Assembly: GCA_027924645.1 (NCBI GenBank)
Contig: BSBN01000445.1
Location: forward strand, 1,922,001 to 1,986,000
Direction of reading: 5' to 3'
Length of the DNA stretch: 64,000 nt
Source: Cunninghamia lanceolata
Taxonomy: Eukaryota > Streptophyta > Pinopsida > Cupressales > Cupressaceae
The stretch's first letter is position 1, and each line of letters starts with the position of its first letter. Positions 23,856 through 36,353 of this stretch are shown piece after piece. The position numbers and the translations under genes are program-made. The notes beneath the pieces were generated by a model that was given only the letters and a program-made list of their open reading frames with translations, ran no database searches and was not told the origin of the DNA.

Positions 23856-25209
23856 TGTTATATCATAAAATGTCCCCCTAGGACTTTTACCTCCTAAGTT
23901 TAGCTCTTGGGTCCCTTGTTTTGCATCTTGCATGTTCATTTTTACTCCTGAAAGAAAATGGCCTGAAACCGATGTCACATGGGGATTGATGGACATTGTG
24001 TGTTTTAGACCCAACCTAAAAAAGAGGACCTAGGACATGGGCACTCTCACCCTTGTCTTGCCCTATTTTAGGCAGGTCCCAAATTTGAATTTCGGTTATG
24101 TAACAATTAGTTAGGTCCCATGTCAACATCTTAAGTTTAAATTACAAAATTTGTAGAGGGAATGTGCATTGTTGGATAAATATTAGCATGTTTAGGGATT
24201 CATTTAAAAACTAGAAGATGATTATGAACTTTTGGCACACTTATGATTTTAGAGCATTCAAGATATTCATTGTTGCAGAGTAGAGCATTGTTTTGTTTGT
24301 GATTGCAGATTTAGCTTCATCTTCTCATGTGTTGAAGGATCCTCATTTATGTGAGAGCTACACTTCTAATGTGATATCTATTTGTGTTTGAATCATTTAT
24401 CAATTTGTTTTTGCCTCTATCCTGCAGGGATACAGACTCTTTATCTAGCAACAGTGTTTAGAATACTTGAATGCCCTTTCTAAGGCTTGACTAAGGCAAT
24501 CTCCTAAACACGACAACCCCTAACCACACTCCTTGTGATTATAGGCTATAGATATCAGATTTTGCAGAGTGGAGTTGCAAAGGAGGGTTGCAGAAGATAA
24601 GGATTCTGGATCTAATGGAAAGAAGTAGTTTGGAGCACTTTCAGGATAAGGGCACCTTGGGCAATGTCCTATGAGGTTGCAGACATAGAAATCTTTGTGA
24701 CAGTGACAATTAACATCTGAAGAAACCCTGACATCCTAAAGAATATCCTACCTTGGACTAGGGTGCCTAGGATAGTGTCCTCTGCATCTTCTATGATAGA
24801 AACAGACGGAACAATGATTATCAGTGCCAGAAGGAGTCCTAAATTCCCTGAAGAAAATTGTACCTTGGACTTGGGTGCCTAGGGCAATGTCCCTGATTAT
24901 TCTACAGTAGGAAATTCAAAAAATGGTCAGTAATTGATCTCTGTCTACTATCTTAGTTTGCAAGCATTTGTCGTAACTTATCAATTTACTCATTATTTTA
25001 CATAATTAGGGTTTTAAGCATATTTGAGCATTAAATTAATACATTAATTGACAATTTCTAAATTTCCATACTATTACAAGTTACACCCAACTTATAGGTG
25101 AATCCTCTTGCAAAAGTTGTGATTCAACTCAATTGAATGTCCTTGAAAGTTTGTAGTGAAAGGAGGATCTAGCCATTCAACCTTGTTGTCTGTCTTTTCC
25201 TATTGAATA
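23856..25209 (+). repeat. Right (3') LTR of F
   Basis: TGTTATATCATAAAATGTCC...TATTGAATA, followed by GAAAG. The final CA is changed to TA. The 1354-bp length matches the reassembled left LTR. Confidence 0.9.
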
Positions 25210-25252
25210 GAAAGATTTTCATTAAAGCTCCCCCTAAGCCAAAGGTCTCAAC

Positions 25253-26402
25253 TTATTTTTTAGAGGAAACATTTGCACCAGATACTGGCACAACCTCATC
25301 ATTCACCTTATTTTCTTCTTTCTTTTTCTAGACCTTGTCCATTTATTTCTTTATTTCTACCAAATCCACATTGTTCACTAGATCACTCTTCTTTATTGGA
25401 TTAACCTTCACATTCTTACTTCTGCAAAATTTAGCAATATCACCTAATTTGTTGCATTCATAAATTTGACATTTTGAACAAGCATACTTCCATTCATTCT
25501 AAAGCTGCATTGATTAGCCTTATGCCCAAATCTGTTGCATGTATAACAATAACCATTGAAAGATGAAACCATCATACCCTTATTGTAACCATTCATCAAC
25601 TAATCTCTGCATTCATTAGCTCTATGGTCAACTCTTTGACATGTAAAACATTGACCAGAGAATGATTGAACATTTTGATTCATCCTACTTCTACATTCCA
25701 TAGCCTTATGTCCAAATTTATTGCAAGAGTAATAGTAGCCAGAGTACCTTTGTGCAGCTAGTTGTCTGATAGGTGGCCTTTTGAAGTTTTTCTTCTAGTT
25801 CTAAACTTGTTTGTTATTTCCTTTCTTGACTGCAACCTTCCTTTGCTAATTTTTCTTCTTCCAAGCATTGTTTGAAGTATGATTTATCTTTGAACTTTCA
25901 CTCTTTTCAAATCCTAATCTTTTTTTGTCCATAGGAGCCTTTTGTTTTTCAATCATTTCATCAAGTAGTATGGAGCTCTTCTTTAATTTGTCTTCTTGGA
26001 TTTTTACCTTTTCTAGTTTTGTCTTTAAGACCACTATTTCTTGTTCAAGTCTTAAGAATTCTTTAGATTTGCCTTTCATTTTTTCATTTAGGCATATTCT
26101 TTAATTCTTTTTCCTTCCTCAATTTGTATTTTTAGGTTGGTGATTGTTTCATTTGATTGATTGATCTATTCATTTACTTCCTTGTATCTTTCTTTAAATT
26201 TCTTATTTTTCTCCCTCAATTTTTTGATGCATTCATCTTCCTCCTTAATATTTTCTTCCAGATCTCCGTTCTTACCTTTAACTTTTCCCATATCTTCAAG
26301 GGTTGATTCAAGTTCTCCATTCATATCAATTATGCAATCTTCTTCAGTAAATTCAACATCAAGGATTTCTTCTAGAGGAATAGGATATCTCCTAGGTGCC
26401 AT
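25253..26402 (-). pseudogene. Family-1 ORF1 (element B)
   Basis: From ATG at 26402 (MAPRRYPIPLEE) the minus strand encodes a long coiled coil (26166-26402 and 25846-26079), with LGFEKSESS before a decayed zinc-knuckle region (about 25420-25760). It ends GANVSSKK-stop at 25253, comparable to GADNPSKN in E and GANGSSKN in C. Stops and small shifts break it. Confidence 0.7.
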
Positions 26403-26455
26403 GTGTTCACACTTCAAGATCTTTCTCAAGTAGTTAAGATTCTTCCAAGAAACTA

Positions 26456-26468
26456 GGCTCTGATACCA
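26456..26468 (-). other. Primer-binding site of B (initiator tRNA-Met)
   Basis: Minus strand TGGTATCAGAGCC, two bases inside the right LTR. Confidence 0.92.
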
Positions 26469-26470
26469 AT

Positions 26471-26668
26471 TGTTGAACACTCAAAATAATAGGGGGTGTG
26501 AATCAGTATTCTCTGAAACCACTTAAGCATTTAAACATTCATTCCACATAACATATTTGATTTGCAGTAAGAAAGGAAAGCATAAAATCAACTATCACAA
26601 TGCAAAACACATGAACACTAGATTTTTACATGGAAAACCCAAAAAGGAAAAAATAATAGTGAGGATTA

Positions 26669-26701
<33 letters not shown>

Positions 26702-27936
26702 TAGAGAGATACGAATAACAATACCAAGTACAATTAGGCTCACTGCCAAAAGGACTCATTGTCCATAATAGAGAATGCTCACTATAGGTGGCTCACTGCC
26801 AAAGGACTCATTATCCTGAATAGAAAGAGATAGAAGAAATGGTGGCTCACTGCCAAATATGAACTACTAGTAGTGCATCTGACTCATGCTAGAGATACAA
26901 TTCCACTAAAGCTCAAAATACTGCTTGACACACTTCATCTTTACCACAAACTTATCTGATTCCTTTTCTCATCAAATTCTTCTCAACCATACACTCTTAC
27001 TTCTTTTGCACATCACCATACACAAAGTTACACCTTCACACAAGAAATCAATATTGTATATATACCACTTTCAAGTAGACCATTAATTAGGTCGGTAGGG
27101 AGATGTATCATATAACTCCTTAACTTGTTAGCCAAAAACACAAATAAAAATGCTTTGCGGATAGAATCAAGACATGTAACACATTGAGATAGGTCAGTAT
27201 GACCTATATTTTCTCCCATGACTCTATTCCAAACATGTCTTGACTCTACACAATCTCAACACCTTTAGGTTGGCTTAACTAGTGAAGCAAAAATAGCATG
27301 AACTAACTGTTAGTTCATAATTCACCATGTGGACCAACAAAATTCTTACCATTTGAATCATACATAGCTATAACATCCATAACCTCTTCTTCAAAACTAC
27401 ATGGCAAGATATTCATCTGTGGTGCAATGCGAAGCATTCCAATCTATCACTAGCATTGTCATTACACTATTATTACAAAGTTTGGTACTCTACCAACTCT
27501 ATCTTTCACTCCGAAGGATTTCAAGAAATGAATCTTTGGATTTAGACTTCTTTGGTATGCACCATCATTACATTACAACCATAGAGAAAAACACTTAATA
27601 GTAGAGAAATATAGACTGAAGAACTATGGCACTGTCATAGTTTCTATGCAGTAAATGCCTTAGGAAAATCTTCAACAAGTTGTACCTGATTGTAGAGTAC
27701 CAAAATGAAGGAATATCATGCTTAGGTGTATTCTCCATCATAGTGCACTTAGTAGCTTCTCCAGATCAATACTTGGGATATCATACTTAACCAGACCAAC
27801 ACAATTGTCCCTATATAGCTTACTGAACCTCTCTGGTCCAACACAACTATGTCTTTACCATTTGTTGCCATTAATGACAACACTGGTCACTTCCATGCTC
27901 ATCAGTCACTTCATCATCATGCTTATATTTCCAACA
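26471..27936 (-). repeat. Right (5') LTR of B
   Basis: TGTTGAACACT...TTCCAACA (1466 bp). It has more hairpin copies than the left LTR: GGC-TCACT-GCC (26737-26747), GGAC-TCATT-GTCC (26752-26764), TGGC-TCACT-GCCA (26789-26801 and near 26843). Target copy TTTCC follows. Confidence 0.9.
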
Positions 27937-27941
27937 TTTCC

Positions 27942-28028
27942 ATCTTCTGCACATGCTCAAGCATGTGTTCTATAGAGTACTTCAGCATCCGGAATAGTCT
28001 ATGTTACTTCTGTCATTTGAAAGTTGAC
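27942..28028 (-). repeat. Left LTR of C, piece 2
   Basis: The 87 bases between B and G match 55343-55425 of the right LTR of C. They end in TTGAC (28024-28028), the target duplication of G. Confidence 0.88.
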
Positions 28029-28755
28029 TGTGCTAGGGAAAAACTAGGTTTACATGCAGAAACAACAAACTATCAAACCCTAACTAGAATAGAATGCAAG
28101 CAATCTTAGAAAATCATCAAACAAACATGAAAAACAACTAAAAATCTAAGCTACCCTTGACTAACTTCTATTGTCCTCCTCATGTTGCATTGTTTGTTCT
28201 CAGATTTGCAAGTTTATGCAACATCCTGAGAAGCTAATGGGTGTGTTAAGCAAGATTTTGGAGGATTTATAGCTAAGAGAGGAAAAAATGGAACTAAGAG
28301 CCCCAAAATGAGCTAGAGAAAGGTGTTTTATAGAAGAGAGATTTTGAATGGAGGGCTAGGATTGCCTATTGACTTTGGAGGCAAATCAAGGGCTAGGATG
28401 AGTTAGGGTTTTCCTCCACAAGAGGACAAAATAGAATTTAAAATTCACAAATATGGTGAGGTGAGAAATGTTTTAATTAAATAAACTTGATTAGTTTATT
28501 TAATTCATTTGAGGAAGGGGACATGTGAAAGGGGATTTTTTATGGGATTGATTTATTTATTTGAATAAATCAAGTGAAGGAGACATTAGGATATGATCAA
28601 ATAATTAAATAATCAATTGAAATTAATTATTTAATTATGGAAGAATATGGTCAAGTGGACAAAAGGGATGAAATTAAACTAGTTGAAAAATAGGATTCAA
28701 AGGGGAAATTTGTCCTGTCACATTTACGACATGAGGACATTTTTCAGTGTCTACA
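28029..28755 (-). repeat. Left (3') LTR of G
   Basis: Plus strand TGTGCTAGGG...GTGTCTACA. It contains AT-rich near-palindromes (AATTAAATAAACTTGATTAG, TTATTTGAATAAATCAAG). Confidence 0.92.
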
Positions 28756-29546
28756 TTTTGCCCCTCTTTGAGATGATGTTGTGACCAAGTTACATCATTT
28801 CAAAGAAGTCAAGGAAATGGATGGAGGGAAAGAATGATGATGGAAGGTTAGGATGATGATGCCCCCTTGAGAGGATAGGTGGGTTGGACAAACATGGGTA
28901 GGTTCTCAAAATGAAAGGGATTGGTGAAGGAAGAAAGATAGGGGAATGGATAGAAGAAATGAATTATAGGTAAGCTGCAATGAAGGTGGAGGAATGAAAG
29001 ATTGGCCAGAAGAATGGGAATGATATCTTGCTTTGATAGATTTTGGAGCTTCTCACTTGCAATTCTTTTTCTTATCATCATAGAACTTATTATGCCAAAG
29101 GACGACAATCACCATGGAGCGACAAAGGCCAAAGTGGAAAGTGTAGTCCCTTGTGAAACAGGCACATGATAGACAAGGAATGCCTAACTCAAACTAGGTA
29201 ACTATGATACCTTGTCGGAACATGCGATGAGATAACTGTGTGGTGTGCAAGTCCTTATGCAAGGAAGTAGTTACTCTTTCCAATGCATAGGATATCTTTG
29301 ATTCACACCTAATGGAATCCTAATCACATGCAAGACACCAAGTTGCCCTAGTCATTTTGCCAAAACAAACCACAAGCAGCAATCAAAGAAAAAGGTCCCG
29401 CCCTATCCTCGCTTCTCTTCATCACTTAGGGACTACCTCGAGAAGCATAAGAACAAAGCAATCCAGTAAAAGATAAGACAAACTAGACCAACAACCAATT
29501 GGAACTTTTGCCAAGTGATATGTGCTTGATTGATTGACTGTGACAG

Positions 29547-29935
29547 GATGAAGAAGGCCTGGTTTCAGGATAGAAGCATGCTGTATAAGATGTCTGGTCT
29601 AGTTTTGACCATGCCCCTACTTGTCTAAGGCAAGTGATTGATTGATTGACACTAGTTTTGTTGGTCATACGAGAAAAACCAGGGTTTGATTGATGATGGA
29701 TTGGATGAAGAAGGCCTAGTTTTAAGATAGGAAGCATGTCGTATAAGATGTTAGATCTAGTTTCGACAATGCCCCTACCTATCTAAGGCAAATGATTGAT
29801 TAATTGACACTAGTGTTGTTGTCCATGTGACCAACACCAGGGTTTGATGATGATGTTTGATAAATGATGCATGTCATATAAGGAATAGAATCTTGGTTTC
29901 AACGATGCCCCATTCCGTGTAAGATATGTGATGGT
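29547..29935 (-). repeat. ~157-base tandem duplication in G
   Basis: Units start GATGAAGAAGGCCT at 29547 and 29704, and a partial third copy begins near 29855. They share ATAAGATGT, GCCCCTACYT, TAAGGCAA and GACACTAGT. Confidence 0.8.
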
Positions 29936-30399
29936 TGATATTGATAGTTGATAATGACATATGATTATCACAAGGTGATTGATTGATTTGACTGATCTGA
30001 ATAGCTTGTCTAGTTGATTTTGGGATTGGTATGAAGTGCGTGTTGCTATGAAAGATTGGCTATCTAATCAAAGCGTCCATTTCATGAAGGATGACTTATT
30101 ATGATGGTTGATAGGATAGGGCCTAAGGGGCTAACCTAGTGCCTCAGGGGCACATCAAAGATGGCCTTGCCTACGTGAAAGCTCAGAGGTGATGTAGTTC
30201 AACCATGTGGACTATGGACGAGTGGAAGAACTGATTTGACTGATATGATGACATGATTTGTTAGGATGTTTGAATGGATTGATTTGAAGGAGTGATTTGA
30301 CTTGAAAATGAAAGGATTAATTTGATGGATTTATGAAGAATTGATTGGGTTGGAATGATGTGATGAATTGAAGTGGTTATGAGTTGATCGAGTGATTTT

Positions 30400-30610
30400 A
30401 TTGCTTGGATTTTGGCTGATATTTAATTTTTTGTGATTTTTGATGATATTTGATGTTTTTGGATTTTGAAGATATTTAGATGTTTTTTGAATTTTGACAT
30501 GTTTTGATTTTTTGTGTTTCGGGAATATTTGGATGTTTTTGTATTTTCTTGATATTTTGATTTTTTTTGGATTTTCTTGATGCTTTGATTTTTTTTTTTG
30601 TGTTTTTGGA
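30400..30610. repeat. Low-complexity T-rich stretch
   Basis: Degenerate repeats of ATTTTTTGATTTT and GATATTTGGATGTTTT, ending in a nine-T run. No coding signal. Confidence 0.8.
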
Positions 30611-32049
30611 ATGTTACAATGGCATTGGATGATGATGGGGAGAGCCTTTGCGCTAGATATCAATGACAAGGGGAAACCAAGTTGAGGTGCAAGGGAATGA
30701 ATGGGATTGGATTAAAGGGTGGGCGATCATGGATAGAATGGATGTATGTGTAAGAGAGCAAGGATGGATGATCTCCAAAGGCTATGTCACATTAGAATAA
30801 CATGCCCCATTATAGGTAGTGTGCTTAGGAGTTGACATGGAAAAGCTTATGAAAAGGATGATGAGATGGATTGATTTGGATAGGATGAGGTATATCAAGA
30901 GATAACCAAAGCATGTTTCAACATTTTTGCCCACAATCTCTATCAAGAACAAAAGAAGAAGGAAGAATGAATGGACTTGATACGATAGGTATGTGTATGT
31001 AATGGATAGAATATGATAAGAAGGAAAATGATAGGTTGGATGAGACAATGTGCCCCCAAGTGTAGGTGACATAGAAGATCAACTTACACATGATGCATGT
31101 TTGCCAGGTTTTCATCATGGTACTTATCCAAGGCGCCTATTTACCAGGTTTTCACCATTGGACGAAGGGATTTCTCTTTACTCTCTTTTTTTTTTGACTT
31201 TTTGATTTTTGAATTTTGGAATGTGATAGGTGGATATGGATGAAAGGGACTCAAGTGTCTAGTTCCATGAAGGGTGATAGTCCCATTGGAGAAAGATGTC
31301 GTCGCATGGATCATGTCAACTATACTCATTGATGTTGGTAAGGAGATTGCATGGAAGTGAGATGGATTAGGTGGATAGTGGATTATGAGGAGAACGATAG
31401 TGGATTATGATGTGGATTATGTAGGGAATGAAGGTGGATTATGATGTGGATTATGTGGGATTTATGTAAGGATGGATGAAATGTTTATGCAAAAGCATGG
31501 ACTATAGGGAGGTGATAAGTGAAATGTGTTGGATAATAGTTGAATGATGGGGTGATGGAGGTATGGAAAGGAATCATGACCATCGGCGCACACACTGTGT
31601 TAAACATTGAATCTTTTGAGAGGAAGGTAGTGTAGGAAGCAATGGTGTTGTTTTCTTAGTGGATGGATGATGTAGGACTTTAGGTACCCACATGTACTTA
31701 GTATTTTATGATTTTTGCTTGATTTGTGGGTTTGAGGAATTTGGGATTTTTGAATGGAATGGATGGAAGAGGATGGTTTGGATTTTTGAGAGGTGGATGC
31801 CTCATGTGATTTGCTTTTTTGTGTAAGGAAAGAATATCATTTTCATTTTTTACTTTGCTTTTGGAGGTATGGGTTTGGATGGATTTTTGAATGTACCTTT
31901 CTTTGAATTTATCGATTGATTTCCTAAGGCATTACGACCCTTAGGATTTTTTATCTTTTTGGCACAAACAATCTAAATGTTTATTTTTTGAATCCCATGG
32001 ACAAGGTGGAATGAGTGGAAGCTTCTTGTTTACATTATGCATGGCTTTG

Positions 32050-33105
32050 TCAGTCATGATTAGGAATATGGATGATAGGGATCTTCGGTGTTGGAAGAAA
32101 TGGAGGTAAAGTGGATGGCGAGACACACAAAGTTGGAAGTAGCAAAGGTAGATTTGATGGTGGCAGGTGTATGGTCACATTCTTTTGACACTTGTGAGAT
32201 GAGGGAGGTGGAATGGTCACATATGTCTTAGGAATATGATGGGGTTTGTGATGGAAAGTGGTGGACTTAGGATGTATGGAGGGATTACCAACATCATTAG
32301 ATTGTTGACCTTGGGGTGTGTAGCCAAGGCCATATGAGTGAGGGGAAATGCTGACATGGATGGCCTCCAAAATACCTTGTTTGTGAAGGCCTAAGCCTTT
32401 ACCTCAGTAGTTCATGTTTTGGAGCATGTGACGGACAATAGGTCTATGTGTAGTTTGTACACTAGACATGAGCAGATTATTCAATGAAGAAGGTGAAGTG
32501 GAGGACAAAGGTTGTTGTTGTCCCAAGGAGGAACACTCATGAATAAAGGCAGATAGGCCAAGTGGATATGATGGATTTGAAATGGGAGCGATAGTGGATG
32601 AAGAAGGATTATTAGGATCTTTATTATGTTCATTTAGATCCAAGTTATTTGTTTGATATTATATGTTTATGTGTTCTTGGAAGGCACATGTCTCATCATG
32701 ACAAGTGGATGTTGGTTGGACCATGGATGGGTGAGGTGGCAAGCTCTTGACCATGGAGTACATAGAGTTGGCTAAGTGGATCATCATGGCCTTCCTGATC
32801 ATGGAGGGGATCATGAAAATGGGATCAAGTGTGTTATGAATAGATTGAATGGAAGTAGTTTGATCTTGATTAGAATTAGGAGCTAATTGTTCCGCATGAT
32901 TTGGATTACACCCTTGACATATCTCTTGAATTGGAAGGGAAATGGAAGTGGAATTGGATGATTCATGAATGGGCTTAATGGTTTGTGGACCACATGATGG
33001 AGTCAAAGGAATGGTCATGGCATTTGAAGGCTCTTTGGTAGGCTCAAGCATATGTGTTGGATGGCATGGAGATAGTTGATCCCTTGCTAGTAACCTTTGG
33101 ATCAC
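32050..33105 (-). pseudogene. Tat-type polyprotein remnant with G-patch (element G)
   Basis: Three open pieces (33105-32659, 32643-32404, 32370-32050) lie in a single minus-strand frame, split by TAA at 32659-32661, a stop just before 32643 and TGA at 32404-32406. The upstream part is proline/serine/threonine-rich. Around the TGA the frame reads VRHMLQNMNY, stop, GKGLGLHKQGILEAI, then YGLGYTPQGQ. That is the G-patch that follows the protease in plant Tat-lineage polyproteins (GKGLG---QGI...GLGY-P). The protease core itself was not recognised. Low-complexity ORFs nearby are not counted. Confidence 0.65.
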
Positions 33106-33419
33106 ATCCTTTATAGGTAGAGGGTTATGGAAGTTGAAGGCTTAGTATTAGGTGGATCAGAAAGTTCCCATGGAGGGGGGATAATAGGGATGGATAATGA
33201 TAAGGATGGTAATGATAGTGAATGGCTTGCATGGACTAGGTTGATGTCTCCCTTGTCAAAGGTGGCATTAGAACATGAAGGCATTTGGGCTTGGATAGGC
33301 TTGGGGTGCTAGAACATTGTTCTCTAGGATTGGCATGGAATGACATATGTCTTCACATTGTTGTTTGTCATCTTGTGGGATTAGGACCATGTTGGCAAGT
33401 GCTTTCTTAGGATGAATCA

Positions 33420-35760
33420 TGATGTGGAGTGATAAGGTGGAATGACTAGGAATGTGATGGGGTGTGGGATTGATTGGATGATTAGATAGGTGATTAGGGA
33501 TGATGAGGTTATGGTTAGGATTGTGATTAGGATGACTTGGAAATGATTAGGAGAATGATTAGGGGTGATGTCGATTGGATGATGTGTTGGAAGGAATGTT
33601 GATGTGTTTGGAATTATGTGTATATGAGGGATGACTAGGAGGATCTATTCCCTTGTTTCTTCATTTTACAACTATGTCACCCAAATGAGACTTGTGAATT
33701 TTGGGATGGTATGGGCATGTTGATGTGAGGTGATGAGGCTCGGGTTATGATAAAGTCTAATGATATTAGTCTTCGAAAAGTCTAGCTCCAAGAGGGTACT
33801 CTCATCTACTAATGACCTTTTAAAGTACAAATTGGTTTTGTCGAGACCTTGAGGTGTGGAAGAGATGATTGATTAGAGTGAACCCATAAGTTTTAGAATT
33901 CACTTGTAAGGATGGACTTAAACTAGCCATGGAGTATTAAGCCAAAGTTGTGATTGATGTGAAAAGATGTCAAGGTCTCTTGGTCGAAATTTGTACTTGT
34001 GATAGAGTCAAGCTTCGACAGTTTCTCCCTATGTTTCAACCTTAGGAAGACTAAGTTTAGGAACCTCTATTGATGTCAATGGTTGAATTCTAATGAAATA
34101 TTATGATGAAATGTGATTGTGAAGGAATGAAATTGAATATTTATGTCTATAAGGTTTTGACACGGTTTCAATCAATTTGATAGGGAGTGTAGATGCTTAA
34201 ATTTTTCCCCATGGTTGTGGTGTGTCATGATTGGGAATGATGAAAGATGAAATGGATTGGATAATGAATGAATGGTTATGATATGATTAGGATGTGGTCG
34301 ATCAGATTGAAATGAATGATTAGGATTTGATTCAGTTGTTAGTGGGATGACTTGGATATGATTAGGAGAATGATGATGATGACTAGGATATGTTTAGGAT
34401 ATGTGATAGTGATATGATGTGGAATGATAATATGAAATTGATTGGATTTGAATTGTGAGGATGATGAAATGTAATGATTAGGATTTGATTGGGATTTGGT
34501 TAGGAAGAAGGTGACAAGGGATGATGATGATATGGAACAATTAGGGATGATTAGGATGATGTTAATTGGATGAAAGAGGTGATTAGGATGAGATGGAAAT
34601 GGTTGGGGTATGATTTGGATATGATTAAGGTATGATTAGGATGAAGTGTAGTGATTAGGATTGCTAGATAAGATGTGATTAGGATATGGTGAGTTCATGA
34701 AGACACGATGAATAGGATGTGGTGTGATTGGGTGAGGATAACGATGTCTAAGGATTATGGATGATGACTTGGATGGATAGAATATGATGATTAGGAATGT
34801 TAAGATGTGATTATGATACGATAAGGATGTGATTAGGATGTGGTTGAATGATTAGAAATGGTGAAGAGGATATGGTTATGATGAGTTGGATTGATTAGTA
34901 AGGATGATTAGGATGATGATTAAGATAAGGTAAAATGATGTGGAATGACTATATTGGGTGACTTGGATTGATTAGGGTGATGACTAGGATGATTAGGAAT
35001 TATGATATCATAAGGACGCAACTAGGATGTGGTTGAATGATTAGGAATGGTAGGATAGAATAGGATTATGATGAGGTGTAATGATGAGGAATAATAAGAA
35101 TGTGATTAGGATATGATTAAGGATGACTTGGATATGATGTGGCTAAGAATGGTGATTAAGATACAAGGGTTGAATAATGAAGATATAAGTAGAAATGTGA
35201 TGGGGATAGTGTCAGTTGGAATGATGAATATGACATGATGTGAAATGGATGTAATGATTATGAATGATTAGGGTATAATTATGATGAGGTGGCATGAAGA
35301 AGATATGACAAGAATGTGATTAGGAATGATTAGGATCAATGTTGTTTGGATATGATAGGATGATGTGTAAGGATCATGGGATTGAGGATGTGGTTGAGTA
35401 ATGACGAATGGGAAGATTAGGATAAATGATGTGTGATTAGGAAGGGTGATTAGGATGTGATTAGGGAATGATGGTTAGGTGTTGGTTGGATTTGGAATGT
35501 TGGTTAGATTAGGAATAGGATGATGTGGAAGGATGATAATGTAATTAGGATGTGACTAGGATAAAACAAGGATGATGTGGATCATGTGAATGATTAGGGT
35601 GATTAGATGATGAAGAGGATGTGGTTAGGAAGAATGATTAGGATATGGGGTCAAATGGTGAGGGTATGATAAGAATGTGATTAGGATAGGGTTATGATGA
35701 CTTGGATGTGACTAGGATGTGAAGTGGCTAAGGATGCTGATTAGGATGTGGAGGTTGAAT
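33420..35760. repeat. Degenerate GATTAGGATG / GATTAGGATGTG array
   Basis: About 2.3 kb dominated by variants of TGATTAGGATG, GATGTGATTAGG and GGATATGATTAGG, diffuse rather than head-to-tail exact. It is strongly purine-rich on the plus strand. No ORF is credible. It lies in the interior of G, upstream of the G-patch in plus coordinates, and runs up to the H insertion. Confidence 0.85.
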
Positions 35761-36120
35761 GAAGAAAATATGATGATGACACAGAATGAATGTGTGGAAA
35801 GAATGTCGAAGGTGATGATTAGGCAAGCACAAACATCAAACATAGAAGACATTGTTAGACTTAGGGCATACAACTGAGAGGGGGGGTGAATCACTTGTGT
35901 GAAACTTTCCCTTTTTAAACACTTGAATCTTCTTTAGTGATTAGCATAATATTAATCATAAACCATAATGCATTTAAATCAGAAGCAGAAACATATCAAC
36001 ACATATGACACCAAGATTTTGATGTGGAAAACCCAGTTAAGGGAAAAACCACGAGGTGATTAACCCAAGAATGTATTCTCTATTAGAAGAATAGAAAGAA
36101 CAAATGGCACATGCCAATTA

Positions 36121-36182
36121 GGGCTCACTGCCCAAGCACACTGCTCACAAGAGGCTCACTGCCTACAAGAGACACACTGTCT
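36121..36182 (-). promoter_or_regulatory. Four-hairpin array in the LTR leader of H
   Basis: Plus-strand units: GGGC-TCACT-GCCC (36121-36133), AGC-ACACT-GCT (36135-36145), AGGC-TCACT-GCCT (36152-36164) and AGAC-ACACT-GTCT (36170-36182). Spacing is about 13-18 bases. The sense loops are AGTGA or AGTGT. It lies 165-230 bases after the TATA box, within the predicted transcript leader. Confidence 0.65.
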
Positions 36183-36345
36183 ATAAAGAAATAAGTATCA
36201 CCTTTATGAACTGGAGAATAGCATCTTTAGCATGCTTGAATTAGTTCCATTTAAGCCCAATATTTTTGCTCTGCCTTTCGCACTTCTCTTCGCTACCTCA
36301 CACTCATCACTGCAATTCACACTTCAAAATGAATTCACAAACCTT

Positions 36346-36353
36346 TATTTATA
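36346..36353 (-). promoter_or_regulatory. LTR TATA box of H
   Basis: Minus-strand TATAAATA, repeated at 42125-42132 in the other LTR and identical to the box in A. Confidence 0.65.

Larger units (their letters stand above)
12650..25209 (+). mobile_element. Element F: Tat-like Ty3/gypsy, non-autonomous, inserted in B
   Basis: LTRs are 12650-20039 (interrupted by E) and 23856-25209. The target duplication GAAAG is perfect (12645-12649 and 25210-25214). Without E, the left LTR is about 1351 bp, matching the 1354 bp of the right. Polarity is plus: the purine-rich AAAGTGGGGACTAAA lies just before 23856. The 3.8-kb interior has a protease-like ORF and tandem repeats but no visible reverse transcriptase or integrase. 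Confidence 0.9.
10133..27936 (-). mobile_element. Element B: non-autonomous copia-type element inserted in the C LTR
   Basis: LTRs are 10133-11538 and 26471-27936 (termini TATTGAAC/TGTTGAAC and CCAATA/CCAACA). The flanks are TTTCT and TTTCC, a 4/5 target duplication. A primer site lies at 26456-26468 and a polypurine complement at 11539-11550. ORF1 remains at the right and a truncated ORF2 at the left. Gypsy F (12650-25209) splits the interior. The intact right LTR of C shows the empty site GTATACTTTCCATCTTC near 55330. Confidence 0.9.
28756..32049 (-). other. 3' untranslated part of G
   Basis: No convincing coding sequence. It includes the polypurine tract (28756-28770), the ~157-base tandem copies (29547-29935), a TTTTTGATTTT-type low-complexity stretch (30400-30610) and GGATGGAT-rich sequence. 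Confidence 0.55.

Noticed and set aside
30782..31329. Overlapping minus-strand ORFs near the 3' end of G
   Set aside because: Composition follows the GGATGGAT-type repeats; frames overlap one another and no domain is visible.
33420..35760. Possible CRISPR-like or satellite array
   Set aside because: Units are degenerate, of uneven length, with no fixed spacer; this is plant retroelement DNA.
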